The position numbers were made by a program, and so were the translations under genes. A DNA stretch of 64,000 nt from Pseudidiomarina insulisalsae (GTDB taxonomy: Bacteria; Pseudomonadota; Gammaproteobacteria; Enterobacterales; Alteromonadaceae). Position 1 is the first letter of the stretch, and every line of letters starts with the position of its first letter. The stretch covers positions 124,001 through 188,000 of the forward strand of contig NZ_PIPY01000001.1 in NCBI RefSeq assembly GCF_003987065.1. Reading direction: 5' to 3'. The notes under the pieces are model-generated. The model saw only the letters and a program-made list of their open reading frames with translations. It was not told the DNA's origin and did no database searches. Shown piece by piece: positions 35,017-43,642 of this stretch.

Positions 35017-36357
35017 ATGACGTATTACAAAACCGGCTTGGTGTGGCTGCAAAATGATTTACGACTTGACGACCACTCATTAATCAATAAGGCTGCGAAA
35101 GAGTGCGAGCACTTACTTTTCATTTACTGCGTCAACCCGAAATGGTTTACCCACAATCGCTATGCCTTGTACAGTATTGGCGCTCACCGCTGGCGCTTTC
35201 TGTTCGAATCTCTGACGGACTTCAAAAATCAGCTTGCGGCGCGTGGACAGCAGCTGCTTTTAAGTCATAAAACTCCCCTGCACGCATTCGCAGAGGTATT
35301 GAGTCAGGTGCCGGTGGATGTGGTCTATAGTAGTCAGAACGCAGGTTTTTATGAGCGCACCTATCAACAGCTCATACAGCGCCGCTATCCACTGATAAAG
35401 CATCATTATGAGCCAACCGCGACGCTTTGGGCGGCGAGTCAGTTGCCTTTTACACTGGCAAAGCTTCCGGAAACATTTTCGCGCTTTCGCCGGACTATTG
35501 AGCAGCATGACTTGCGCGCGCAGATTCCACCAGCCACACCCGCACCAGCGCGGCTGCCCCCGCCGCCGCCAAGCGCAAGCGCCTTGCTGAAAGGCCATGA
35601 CGGTGCCTTACCCGCCATTACAACTGCGATCCATGAGCAGTTTCAAGGCGGTACGCAGGCAGCGCTAAAGCATCTGCAAAGTTACTTTGCCGGTTCAGCT
35701 CCACATACTTACAAAGAAACGCGCAACAGTCTTGAGCGCTGGTCGGACTCCACCAAGTTCTCGCCCTGGTTGGCAAATGGTTCCCTGGGCGTTCGACAAC
35801 TCCACGACGCGCTACTTCAGTACGAGCAGCAGCATGGATCAAACGAGAGCAGCTACTGGATTTTCTTCGAGCTGCTCTGGCGCGAGTATTTTCAGTGGTA
35901 CGCTCATCATCATGGCACCAAGCTTTTTGCTTTCGGCGGCATTACGCAACGCCGGCCGAACACCAGTTTTTATGCAGCGCGCTGGCAGCAGTGGTGCAGC
36001 GGCACCACTGCTTATCCCATTGTGAACGCCTGCATGAATCAACTCAATGCTACGGGCTATATGTCCAATCGTGGCCGGCAATTGGTGGCCAGTTGCTTTG
36101 TCCATGAGTTGGGACTGGACTGGCGCTACGGTGCCGCTTTTTTTGAACAGCAACTGATTGACTATGACGTTGCGTCAAACTGGGGAAACTGGCAGTACCT
36201 GGCAGGCGTCGGCGCAGATCCGCGCGGTCATCGCCGCTTTGATCTCGATAAGCAGACCGGTTAGTACGATCCAGATGGCGCATTCATCGCGCGCTGGCAA
36301 GGTGAGGTCGAGGCGCAACCCGACTGGATCGATGCAGCGGACTGGCCTATTACCTAG
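35017..36357 (+). pseudogene. Cryptochrome-DASH photolyase gene interrupted by an in-frame TAG
   Basis: A photolyase/cryptochrome of the DASH group, which repairs cyclobutane dimers in single-stranded DNA and binds FAD plus MTHF. The N-terminal Rossmann domain (about 5-135) and FAD domain signatures are clear: YKETRNSLERW, KFSPWLANGSLG, WIFFELLWREYFQWY, MSNRGRQLVASC, DYDVASNWGNWQYLAGVGADPRG. After FDLDKQTG an amber codon stands at 36262-36264, yet the same frame continues YDPDGAFIARWQGEVEAQPDW to a second TAG at 36355-36357, exactly how DASH proteins normally end. The stop removes 31 residues. It could be a true nonsense mutation, a tolerated truncation (415 residues), readthrough or a sequencing error. 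Confidence 0.85.
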
Positions 36358-36420
36358 CTCCTTGCGGACAGTGCTCGATCCGCTTTGCAGAAATTGACCA
36401 TTGCCTCCCCCCCCTAAACC

Positions 36421-36445
36421 CCGCTACTATCAAAGCGGTTTTGCT
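36421..36445 (+). terminator. Weak rho-independent terminator after the cryptochrome gene
   Basis: CCGCT, an 8-base loop, AGCGG, then TTTTGCTTTT. The stem is only 5 bp, so confidence is limited. A run of eight C (36407-36414) lies just upstream. The M24 peptidase gene starts 35 bases downstream. Confidence 0.4.
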
Positions 36446-36479
36446 TTTACCAAGTGCTAAAAAATAAAAAGGTAAACTC

Positions 36480-37850
36480 ATGAATAAGTTTGCAAAAAGT
36501 CTTCTTGCGATGCTGCTCATCAGCAGTGGTAGCGCACTCTATGCGGCCGACAGCATGTTCAGCCAGGGGCGCAGTATCGCATCGGCGGAGCAGTTTTCGG
36601 TGCTCAGTTACAAAGATCGCGTTGCGGCTGAAAACCAGATGCTAACGCCGCGGCTCAACGAACTTCTGCCACAACTAATGGCCGCCACCAATATCGATAT
36701 GTGGCTGATCATCAATCGCGAGTACGCGGAAGACCCCATTTATTACACTTTAGTACCGCAACCGACCTTTGCCGCACGTCGCACCACCATGCTGGTGTTC
36801 TACCGCCAAGCTGATGGCAGCGTGGAAAAATTATCCGTGAACCGTTACCCGCTGGGCGAACCTTATGAGTCGGCATGGGCCGGTGGTGATCTCGATGCGC
36901 AATGGCAGGCGCTCGCGCAGTTGATTGCCGAGAAAGACCCACAGCGCATTGGGATAAATGTTTCGCGGGACTGGCCCGTGGCTGACGGCCTGACCCATGG
37001 CTTACATCAGCGCCTGCAAGAGGCTTTACCCAGCGAGCTGGAGCAGCGGCTGGTATCAGCCGAAGACCTGGTCGTACGTTGGGTGGAGACCCGTAGCGCC
37101 GAGGAAATTGCGGTCTACCCACAGGTCGTCGGGCTTGCCCGTGGCGTCATTGCCGAAGCCTTCAGTAATCGAGTCATTACCCCTGGTGTGACAACCACAG
37201 AAGACGTCGCCTGGTACATCCGTGAGCGTTTTGCTGAATTGCAACTGCCGGTCTGGTTTATGCCTTATGTTACCTTGCAACGCAACGGCCAGGGCTGCAC
37301 CGATGAACAGCCTTTCTGTGGACAAAGCGGCAAAGTTATACAGCGTGGCGATGTGATTCACACAGATGTAGGTATTTGTTATCTCAAACTGTGTACAGAT
37401 ACACAGGAAATGGCTTACGTACTGCGCTTTGGTGAAGAGGAGGTTCCGGCAGAAATGCAAACTGCACTAGCGGTGGGTAATAGCTGGCAGGATCATCTGA
37501 CAAATGCGTTCGCGGTCGGTCGCACCGGTAATGAAGTACTCGAGGCTGTCATTGCCAAAACCACCGCCGAAAGCATGATCACCAGCACGTATACGCATCC
37601 ACTGGGCTTCTTCGGGCACGCGCCGGGGCCTACCATTGGTATGTGGGATAATCAGGGACCGACCGCCATTCGTGGTGACTGGCCGATTTATGCCAACACC
37701 GCGTATGCAATTGAAGGCAATGCAAAAGTGCCGCTGGCGATGTGGGACGGCCAAAACATTCAGATTATGCTGGAACAAAGTGCATTGTTTGACGGTGAAA
37801 AAATCATTTATCTGGCCGGTCGCCAAACGCAGTGGCATGTTATCCGTTAA
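36480..37850 (+). CDS. Exported M24-family metallopeptidase (Xaa-Pro aminopeptidase-like)
   Basis: A 456-residue secreted peptidase of the pita-bread fold. A Sec signal peptide (MNKFAKSLLAMLLISSGSALYAAD, cleavage near residue 23; region shown in two parts by its core LLAMLLISS and site LYAAD) sends it to the periplasm. Residues 40-190 form the N-terminal creatinase-like domain and 200-456 the catalytic domain. The dinuclear metal ligands appear as Asp in IHTDVG, Asp in LCTDTQ, His in FFGHAPG, Glu in AIEGNAKV and Glu in IMLEQSAL. It would remove N-terminal residues from peptides containing proline. AAGG upstream of the ATG. Followed closely by the LOG-family and NTF2-like genes, probably one operon. 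Confidence 0.9.
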   Translation: MNKFAKSLLAMLLISSGSALYAADSMFSQGRSIASAEQFSVLSYKDRVAAENQMLTPRLNELLPQLMAATNIDMWLIINREYAEDPIYYTLVPQPTFAARRTTMLVFYRQADGSVEKLSVNRYPLGEPYESAWAGGDLDAQWQALAQLIAEKDPQRIGINVSRDWPVADGLTHGLHQRLQEALPSELEQRLVSAEDLVVRWVETRSAEEIAVYPQVVGLARGVIAEAFSNRVITPGVTTTEDVAWYIRERFAELQLPVWFMPYVTLQRNGQGCTDEQPFCGQSGKVIQRGDVIHTDVGICYLKLCTDTQEMAYVLRFGEEEVPAEMQTALAVGNSWQDHLTNAFAVGRTGNEVLEAVIAKTTAESMITSTYTHPLGFFGHAPGPTIGMWDNQGPTAIRGDWPIYANTAYAIEGNAKVPLAMWDGQNIQIMLEQSALFDGEKIIYLAGRQTQWHVIR

Positions 37851-37862
37851 TAAGGAACTTTT

Positions 37863-38456
37863 ATGACTGAGTCATTTCGCAGTATCTGCGTCTATTGTGG
37901 TGCGAATCCGGGATTTAGCCCAATCTACAAAGATGCCGCTTTGGCACTGGCCGATGTGTTGACAGCGCAGAACATTACCCTGGTGTACGGCGGTTCCAGC
38001 GTTGGCCTGATGGGGGTGCTGGCCGACCGGGTGCTTGCCAACGGCGGTAAAGTTATTGGCGTCATTCCTCAGGCGCTGGTCGACAAAGAACTCGCGCATG
38101 GCGGGCTGACGCAACTGCATGTGGTCGACTCCATGCATGCCCGTAAAGCGAAAATGGCCGAATTAGCCGAGGGCTTTATTGCCTTACCAGGCGGCATGGG
38201 CACCCTGGAAGAGTTATTCGAGATGCTGACCTGGGCTCAACTCGGATTTCACCAGAAGTGCTGTGCCGTACTCAATGTTGACGGCTACTATGACGGGCTT
38301 ATCAGCTTCCTGGAAGGCGCTGTTTCACAGGGCTTCATTCGCGACGAGCACCGCCATTTACTGTTGAACCATGACGACCCGCATACCCTGATTGAGCTGA
38401 TGGCCGCTTACGAGCCACCTCAGCAACCTAAGTGGATCACCGCGGACGAAACCTAA
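37863..38456 (+). CDS. LOG family protein (TIGR00730 Rossmann fold, nucleotide 5'-monophosphate phosphoribohydrolase-like)
   Basis: A 197-residue lysine-decarboxylase-like (LOG) protein. Family motif PGGMGTLEELFE is complete, with the preceding MHARKAKM and the N-terminal VYCGANPGFSPIY. LOG enzymes cleave nucleoside 5'-monophosphates to base and ribose 5-phosphate, acting on cytokinin nucleotides in plants; in bacteria the role is often nucleotide salvage. TAAGGAAC precedes the ATG, 12 bases after the peptidase gene. Confidence 0.93.
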   Translation: MTESFRSICVYCGANPGFSPIYKDAALALADVLTAQNITLVYGGSSVGLMGVLADRVLANGGKVIGVIPQALVDKELAHGGLTQLHVVDSMHARKAKMAELAEGFIALPGGMGTLEELFEMLTWAQLGFHQKCCAVLNVDGYYDGLISFLEGAVSQGFIRDEHRHLLLNHDDPHTLIELMAAYEPPQQPKWITADET

Positions 38457-38473
38457 TTCTGTAAGGAGCTGTT

Positions 38474-38953
38474 ATGCGCTTAGTTACGCTTACCTTTCTA
38501 CTCGCGCTGCTTTGCAGTTTGCCGCTGGCGGCGCAGGAAACCCATGCGGTGCCCGCTGAGCAACGCCAGTCTGTTGTGGCCGCTCTCAGTGAGTTTCTAT
38601 ATGGCGCTTCGATCAGCGACGCCAAAGCCCATGAGAAGTTCTGGGCACCGGAACTTACTTACACCAGTTCGTCAGGCACGCGCTTTGGCAAGCCACAGTT
38701 GATGAATGGCATGCGCAATAGTCAGCCAACGCCGGAAGACGAAGTAACGGCCTGGTATACCGCTGAAGCTATTGAGCTCAAAGCGTTAGGCCCGGCGGTT
38801 ATTCTAAACTTCACGCTGGTCTCGACCGATGTTGCCAGTGGTGAGCGCGAGACCTTTCTGAATAGTGGCGTACTGGTGCAGCGCGATGGCCACTGGCAGG
38901 CAATCAACTGGCATGCTACCCGCCACGCCGACAGCGCTACTACCAACCGTTAA
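38474..38953 (+). CDS. Exported NTF2-like (SnoaL-type) protein
   Basis: A 159-residue protein with a signal peptide (LLALLCSLPLAAQE, cleavage near residue 21) and an NTF2-like cone fold of about 120 residues, with the motif FWAPELTYTSSSGTRFGK and the terminal strands VLVQRDGHWQAINWHATR. Such periplasmic proteins are often small-molecule binders or enzymes, but no catalytic residues can be assigned. AAGGAG lies before the ATG. Last gene of the M24-LOG-NTF2 set; its 3' end overlaps the convergent gene by 14 bases. Confidence 0.82.
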   Translation: MRLVTLTFLLALLCSLPLAAQETHAVPAEQRQSVVAALSEFLYGASISDAKAHEKFWAPELTYTSSSGTRFGKPQLMNGMRNSQPTPEDEVTAWYTAEAIELKALGPAVILNFTLVSTDVASGERETFLNSGVLVQRDGHWQAINWHATRHADSATTNR

Positions 38954-40064
38954 TACGCGGCCAGAACACCAGCTCGTCAATTTTCGGTACTACATAGCCA
39001 TCAAACTGACTGGCGGTGGCACAAGCATGGTTGGGAAGTATGCGTACTTTGTCGCCCACCGCCAGCTTAGGTAGTTTTGCTTTGCTGCCTTTGCGCAAAG
39101 CAACCACGCCGTGTTCCTGGCTGGTGTTGGTGACGATTAGGTCACGATAGGGCGTACCGTCCATCGCACATACCACTCCGTAACCCTGATCCAGCTCTTG
39201 CTGCGCGGTGCCACGGTCCCGCGACAGGGCCATCCAGCCAGCGTCGGTCATAATCCAGCCTTTATCAGGGCGATGGCCAATCACTGTTGCCACCACACTT
39301 ATGGCGATATCGTCGAGCTCACAAACATGAATACCCGCCATCACCAGATCATGAAAGACGTAGACACCAGCGCGTACTTCAGTCACGCCAGTTAAGTCGG
39401 TAGCGAAATGCGCAGTCGGCGTCGAGCCGACACTGACCACCGGGCAATCGATACCGGCAGTATTCAGACGCTGTTTCACCGTCACTGCAGTAGCGCGCTC
39501 GTGTTCGGCTGCGGCTTCTTTGGCAGCTTTATCCGGACAATGATAGGAGCCGCCGGCATGCATTAAAATGCCTTCGAACTGATGACTTTCCTGCAAAATT
39601 CGCGCGATAGCGATAATCTTCTCATCACTTTCGCGTAAGCCAGCGCGTTCGCCGTCACAATCAATTTCGATCAGTGCCGGAATACGAATGCCATCACGTT
39701 GGGCAAATGCCACCACCGCCTGGGCCTGCTCTACGCTATCTAACAACACACGCAGTCTGACGCCGGCATGGATCAGGCGCGCCACCCGTGGCAGCTTATC
39801 CGGGCTAATACCGACCGCATAGGTCATATCAGTAAAACCAAAGTCGGCGAAGTATTCGGCTTCTTTTAAGGTAGAAACCGTGATAGGTCCCACACCGGAA
39901 GGAAACAAACGACGTACCACATCGATTGATTTGGCGGTTTTCACGTGCGGGCGCAGCACCACCCCCAGTTCATCCATATGAGCCTGCAAACGCATAATAT
40001 TGCGTTGCATTTTCTCAGGATCTAACAGCAAATAGGGCGTGGTAAGCTCAATCAGATGGGTCAT
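38940..40064 (-). CDS. DSD1/D-threonine aldolase family PLP enzyme
   Basis: A 374-residue fold-type III PLP enzyme of the D-serine dehydratase / D-threonine aldolase group. The Schiff-base Lys lies in LRPHVKTAKSIDVV near residue 43; the metal site is suggested by ILPNHACATASQFDGY near the C-terminus (His and Cys). DSD1-like proteins deaminate D-serine or cleave D-threo-beta-hydroxy amino acids; the two cannot be separated here. The gene stands alone after a 116-base spacer that carries a strong hairpin. Confidence 0.9.
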   Translation of the reverse strand: MTHLIELTTPYLLLDPEKMQRNIMRLQAHMDELGVVLRPHVKTAKSIDVVRRLFPSGVGPITVSTLKEAEYFADFGFTDMTYAVGISPDKLPRVARLIHAGVRLRVLLDSVEQAQAVVAFAQRDGIRIPALIEIDCDGERAGLRESDEKIIAIARILQESHQFEGILMHAGGSYHCPDKAAKEAAAEHERATAVTVKQRLNTAGIDCPVVSVGSTPTAHFATDLTGVTEVRAGVYVFHDLVMAGIHVCELDDIAISVVATVIGHRPDKGWIMTDAGWMALSRDRGTAQQELDQGYGVVCAMDGTPYRDLIVTNTSQEHGVVALRKGSKAKLPKLAVGDKVRILPNHACATASQFDGYVVPKIDELVFWPRINGW

Positions 40065-40129
40065 CGCAGCACCGTCGACAGGAATGTGAAGATGCTCTTA
40101 TTATGAAAGACCATTGCGACAGCGACAAG

Positions 40130-40172
40130 TACTCCTGCGCGCGAGTGCGACCTCATAATGCGCGCAGGAGTA
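40130..40172. repeat. Perfect 13-bp inverted repeat (hairpin) between the DSD1-like and PepSY genes
   Basis: TACTCCTGCGCGC (40130-40142) and GCGCGCAGGAGTA (40160-40172) are perfect reverse complements around a 17-base loop. It lies after the stop of the TonB receptor/PepSY operon on the minus strand, without a T-tract. It may be a terminator, an mRNA 3'-end protector or a REP-like element. Confidence 0.7.
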
Positions 40173-40180
40173 GGCACAAC

Positions 40181-41296
40181 TTAGTTGCGGCGGCGTTTGC
40201 GGGCGCTTTTATTGCGCCGCTGCCACCATAAATAAGTACCGGTAATACCTAACAACAGAGGCGTCAGCCCCACAATACACCAGAGTATTTTCACCGGCAG
40301 TCCGCCGAAGGTGCCAAAGTGCAACCGCCGGAAGCTATCAAGCGTCTTCATTCCGACGCCCTGTTCATTCAGGTTGTAGGTGCTTTGATAGGCTCCGGTC
40401 CAGGGATCGAAGTTCACCACCGATCCGTAATTGCTCAATAACGGATTTGCTGTAGGGGCCCGGCCAAATACCGTTAGCGGGTACTCAGGTTCATAGGGGA
40501 ATAGCAAATAGGTGGGTTTAAAGCCTTCAATATAATCCTGGCTTCGGGCAACCAATCCATCAATATTCAGACTATCTGCGTACAGCCGCTCGGTCATGAT
40601 ATGGTGCTCGGCACCATCAGCATGCTCGGTCCATTCCTCAAGGTAAATGATCGCGCTGTAGTAACCACCGGTAATACCCAGCACCAGCAGAACAGGTGAG
40701 GCCAGGGTACCGAACATTTTATGCAGATCGCTAAATACAACGAGCAGGCGTTGGTTCCAGCGCAGGGTAAACACCCGCGCCCAGAAGCGCCGGTAGATAA
40801 TTAACCCGGAAATGCCCATGAAGGTTAAAAATATTGCCAGAACGAAGGTAATAATCACCCCCAGGTGCTCATCAAGTCCGTCAATATCGTTCAGCAATAA
40901 GGTGTAATGTAACTCCAGCAACCAGTCCGTCAGGTAGTGGCCAGGCTCGGTGGGCTGACTTTGTAATTCACCTGTGTAAGGGTTCAGGTGAACTTTATGC
41001 CACTCATCGGTGCCCTCTTTAATGACAAATACCCGATCGGCCTCATCGTGGCCGGCAGGAAAAATTTCCCAGGCACCAATTTCATAATCAGGTAGCTGCG
41101 CGGTGACGCTATCTTCCAGTTCGTTCAACGACAAGCGTGGGGCATCGGTAGGTGCCAGACTCGCCACCTCAGGGATTAACCAGTGGTCAATTTCTTTTTT
41201 AAAAACCAGAATGCTGCCAGTCAGACAGACAAAAAGGAAGGGGATCAAAAAGATGATCCCCGCCCAACCATGCCACTTGTGGAGAGTCTTGCGCAT
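40181..41296 (-). CDS. PepSY-associated membrane protein (PiuB-like)
   Basis: A 371-residue inner-membrane protein with four helices: an N-terminal one (about 12-33), two central (about 145-168 and 195-218) and a C-terminal one (about 335-358). PepSY-type segments appear in the periplasmic loops (VHLNPYTGELQSQP, VNFDPWTGAYQSTY), and the His in KWHGWAGI and LHFGTFGG are typical. Family members next to TonB receptors are thought to reduce or release iron from siderophores; this is inference from the family. It starts 3 bases after the receptor gene and shares its Fur-controlled transcript. Confidence 0.9.
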   Translation of the reverse strand: MRKTLHKWHGWAGIIFLIPFLFVCLTGSILVFKKEIDHWLIPEVASLAPTDAPRLSLNELEDSVTAQLPDYEIGAWEIFPAGHDEADRVFVIKEGTDEWHKVHLNPYTGELQSQPTEPGHYLTDWLLELHYTLLLNDIDGLDEHLGVIITFVLAIFLTFMGISGLIIYRRFWARVFTLRWNQRLLVVFSDLHKMFGTLASPVLLVLGITGGYYSAIIYLEEWTEHADGAEHHIMTERLYADSLNIDGLVARSQDYIEGFKPTYLLFPYEPEYPLTVFGRAPTANPLLSNYGSVVNFDPWTGAYQSTYNLNEQGVGMKTLDSFRRLHFGTFGGLPVKILWCIVGLTPLLLGITGTYLWWQRRNKSARKRRRN

Positions 41297-41299
41297 GGA

Positions 41300-43453
41300 T
41301 TAAAACTTCCAGGTTAAGCTCGCCGAGTAATTGCTCGGTGCGCCATAATAGCCTTGGTTTGGCCACAACAAGCTGTTGATGTATTTCTCATCAGTCACGT
41401 TGTTTGCATTTAAACTTAACATTACGCGCTCATTAAAGGCGTAGCTGGCCATCAGGTTCAGACGTCCGTAGGCGTCCTGACGCGTGATGATTTCTTCACC
41501 AGCATTAGCATAGCTATCACCTACCAGTTGCTGGAAGCGTGAAATGCTGTCCTGCCACTGGAAGCTGGCACCTAACTTCAAGCGCTCAAATGCCGCTGGG
41601 GTATAAGTTAACGAGGCACGGAACAGATTTTCTGGCGTATAATCTGCAACAGTTTCATCGCCATCGACGTTAAACGACGTTGCCGCCACAGTACCCTGCA
41701 AGCCCGGAGCCAGTTCGCCCGCGATTTGTAATTCAAAACCTTTTGACTCAATGCCATCGACCGCACGGTATACTAATTGCGGAGCACCTGTATTTGGGTT
41801 TTCAATCGTGCCATCACCGACCGCCAGATTCTTCTGCTGCACCTGGAAGTAAGCTGCTGAGAGCAACGCACGGTCGCCAAACAGGCTCATCTTGATGCCC
41901 ACTTCAGTATTCTCACCTGTTAGCGGATCGAGACGCTCGAAGTTGCGGTCAACCTGAATCTGCGCCATAAAGGTTTCGGTATACGACGCGTAGAGGGTCG
42001 TCTCATCGGTCAGGTTGTGAGTCACGCCAACATAAGGGATAAACTGAGCATCATCGCGACTCTGGTCGACGCCGTAGCCTTCACCCTCGGTAGTAAAGTC
42101 GTTGTAACGTCCGCCCACCAAAAGTTTAGTTGCGTCAGTCAGGCCAAAACGCGCCTGCGCATAAACTGCCTTTTGGGTATTATCAATTTCACTTCCGGTC
42201 AACCCGTCAGTGAATTCCGGGAATGGCGTATCGCCGTCCCACTCTTCCAATGGTGGCATGGCCGGGAAACCATTTCCTGTGTGGAAGTCATAAAGCGAGG
42301 TATCAATGTAATCAAGGCGTGCGTGGCTGGCACCGACCACCAGTTCATGACGCTGACCAAAGGCAGCAAACGAGCCGCTCAGGTAAATGTCAAACATATC
42401 TTGCTTATCATCCAGGTCATACTCACTGGCATAACCCACCAGGCCGAGCCCCGTTTCAGGGTCTAGACCGGTGGCCGGATCAGGCAGATAGGTATAGAAC
42501 AAGTAGCTATCTTCATCGGTACGAACACGGTTGTACGCGGCGCGCAGTGTCCAGTAATCATTCAGTGCTGTCTCAACGTCAACAAAGCTGCGTGATTCTT
42601 CGACATTCCAGGTCGACCAGTCAGCGGCAATGTTGGTCGAAACAGGGAAGTTCGTCGGCGTGCCGTCACCATAAAATAATGTGAGCGCGCCCCACATATT
42701 GCCGTCGGTTTCGCTGCGGGTTTCGCTATGACCCAGGGTGATCAATGTGTTGTTTGTCGGAGCGATATCAACCACGCCGTAAAATACTTCTGAGCGGTTC
42801 TCATAGCGGTCAAGATAAGACTCCCCCTGATCAGCAACTACGACGGTGCGCGCGCGCAACCAATCATTGATGGCGCCACTGACGTCACCTTCAATACGTT
42901 TGCCTGACCATGAACTCAGGCTGCCTTTGACATAACCCTGAAAATCACTTGTCGGGCGCTTACGCACCAGGTTCACGGTCGCAGCTGGCGAACCGACACC
43001 GGTCATAATACCGTTAGCACCGTGCACCACCTCAATACGCTCGTACAAAGCACTGTCCATACGACCATGGGTATTGCTGTTAATTAGCGGAAGGCCTAAA
43101 CCGTCAATCTGAAAATTGTTCAGCTCAAAACCACGCGAGCTGTAATAGGTACGATCGGTTTCAACCTGTTCAACATTCACCGTTGAAGAGTTTTCAAGCA
43201 CGGAGTTCAGATCGTCCAAAGCAAAATCCTGCATTTGTTGGTTACTGATCACCGTGATGCTTTGCGGGGTTTCCTGAATGCTTAGCTTCAGCTTTGAGCC
43301 GGACTGTTGCTCTTCGTTTAAATAACCGCTTTGCTGTTGTCCGTAAATCTTTAAACGTTCGACAGCTTCCGTTGTTTGCGGTTCTCCGCTGGCGTAGGAA
43401 GCCAGAGAGTAAGTAGTAGCTAGTATTGAGAGCGTAATAACTGATAAACGCAT
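41300..43453 (-). CDS. TonB-dependent siderophore receptor
   Basis: A 717-residue outer-membrane receptor for ferric siderophores. Signal peptide (LSVITLSILATTYSLASYASG, cut near residue 22, shown without its first two residues) is followed by a TonB-box-like stretch (VERLKIYGQQ), plug domain (STVNVEQVETDRTYYSSRGF, then GVGSPAATVNLVRKRP) and a 22-strand barrel ending in Phe (SASLTWKF). It resembles the FhuE/FoxA-type family. The frame stays open upstream to 43525, but GGGGA before the ATG at 43453 and the signal peptide fix the start. A Fur box at 43511-43525 indicates iron repression; the PepSY gene follows. Confidence 0.92.
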   Translation of the reverse strand: MRLSVITLSILATTYSLASYASGEPQTTEAVERLKIYGQQQSGYLNEEQQSGSKLKLSIQETPQSITVISNQQMQDFALDDLNSVLENSSTVNVEQVETDRTYYSSRGFELNNFQIDGLGLPLINSNTHGRMDSALYERIEVVHGANGIMTGVGSPAATVNLVRKRPTSDFQGYVKGSLSSWSGKRIEGDVSGAINDWLRARTVVVADQGESYLDRYENRSEVFYGVVDIAPTNNTLITLGHSETRSETDGNMWGALTLFYGDGTPTNFPVSTNIAADWSTWNVEESRSFVDVETALNDYWTLRAAYNRVRTDEDSYLFYTYLPDPATGLDPETGLGLVGYASEYDLDDKQDMFDIYLSGSFAAFGQRHELVVGASHARLDYIDTSLYDFHTGNGFPAMPPLEEWDGDTPFPEFTDGLTGSEIDNTQKAVYAQARFGLTDATKLLVGGRYNDFTTEGEGYGVDQSRDDAQFIPYVGVTHNLTDETTLYASYTETFMAQIQVDRNFERLDPLTGENTEVGIKMSLFGDRALLSAAYFQVQQKNLAVGDGTIENPNTGAPQLVYRAVDGIESKGFELQIAGELAPGLQGTVAATSFNVDGDETVADYTPENLFRASLTYTPAAFERLKLGASFQWQDSISRFQQLVGDSYANAGEEIITRQDAYGRLNLMASYAFNERVMLSLNANNVTDEKYINSLLWPNQGYYGAPSNYSASLTWKF

Positions 43454-43510
43454 AAACGAATTCCCCGTAAAAATAAAAACGCTTGAATTGCGGGGCATGT
43501 TAATTGAAAT

Positions 43511-43525
43511 GAGAATGATTCGCAA
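43511..43525. promoter_or_regulatory. Putative Fur box
   Basis: TGAGAATGATTCGCA matches the 7-1-7 Fur consensus TGATAATNATTATCA at 12 of 14 defined positions. It lies 58-72 bases upstream of the TonB receptor start, in the region divergent from the AAA-GAF-GGDEF gene, so it could influence both. Confidence 0.8.
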
Positions 43526-43642
43526 TACCTACCTCTAAATATCTAATTAATCCTTTTGCTTTACAACGAAGTAACTATACTTGTGGAGAATTTCAAAAAA
43601 CCGGGGCATAAACTATGCTCTTTTGTTTAGCTGCGAGCAAAA

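Noticed and set aside
36407-36414. Run of eight C as the cause of a frame error in the cryptochrome gene
   Set aside because: It lies after the second stop codon, and the frame on both sides of the internal TAG is continuous, so it cannot explain the interruption.
42017-42684. Long open frames on the plus strand opposite the TonB receptor
   Set aside because: They lack ribosome sites and family features and run antisense to a gene whose receptor sequence is clearly constrained; they are by-products of the opposite strand.
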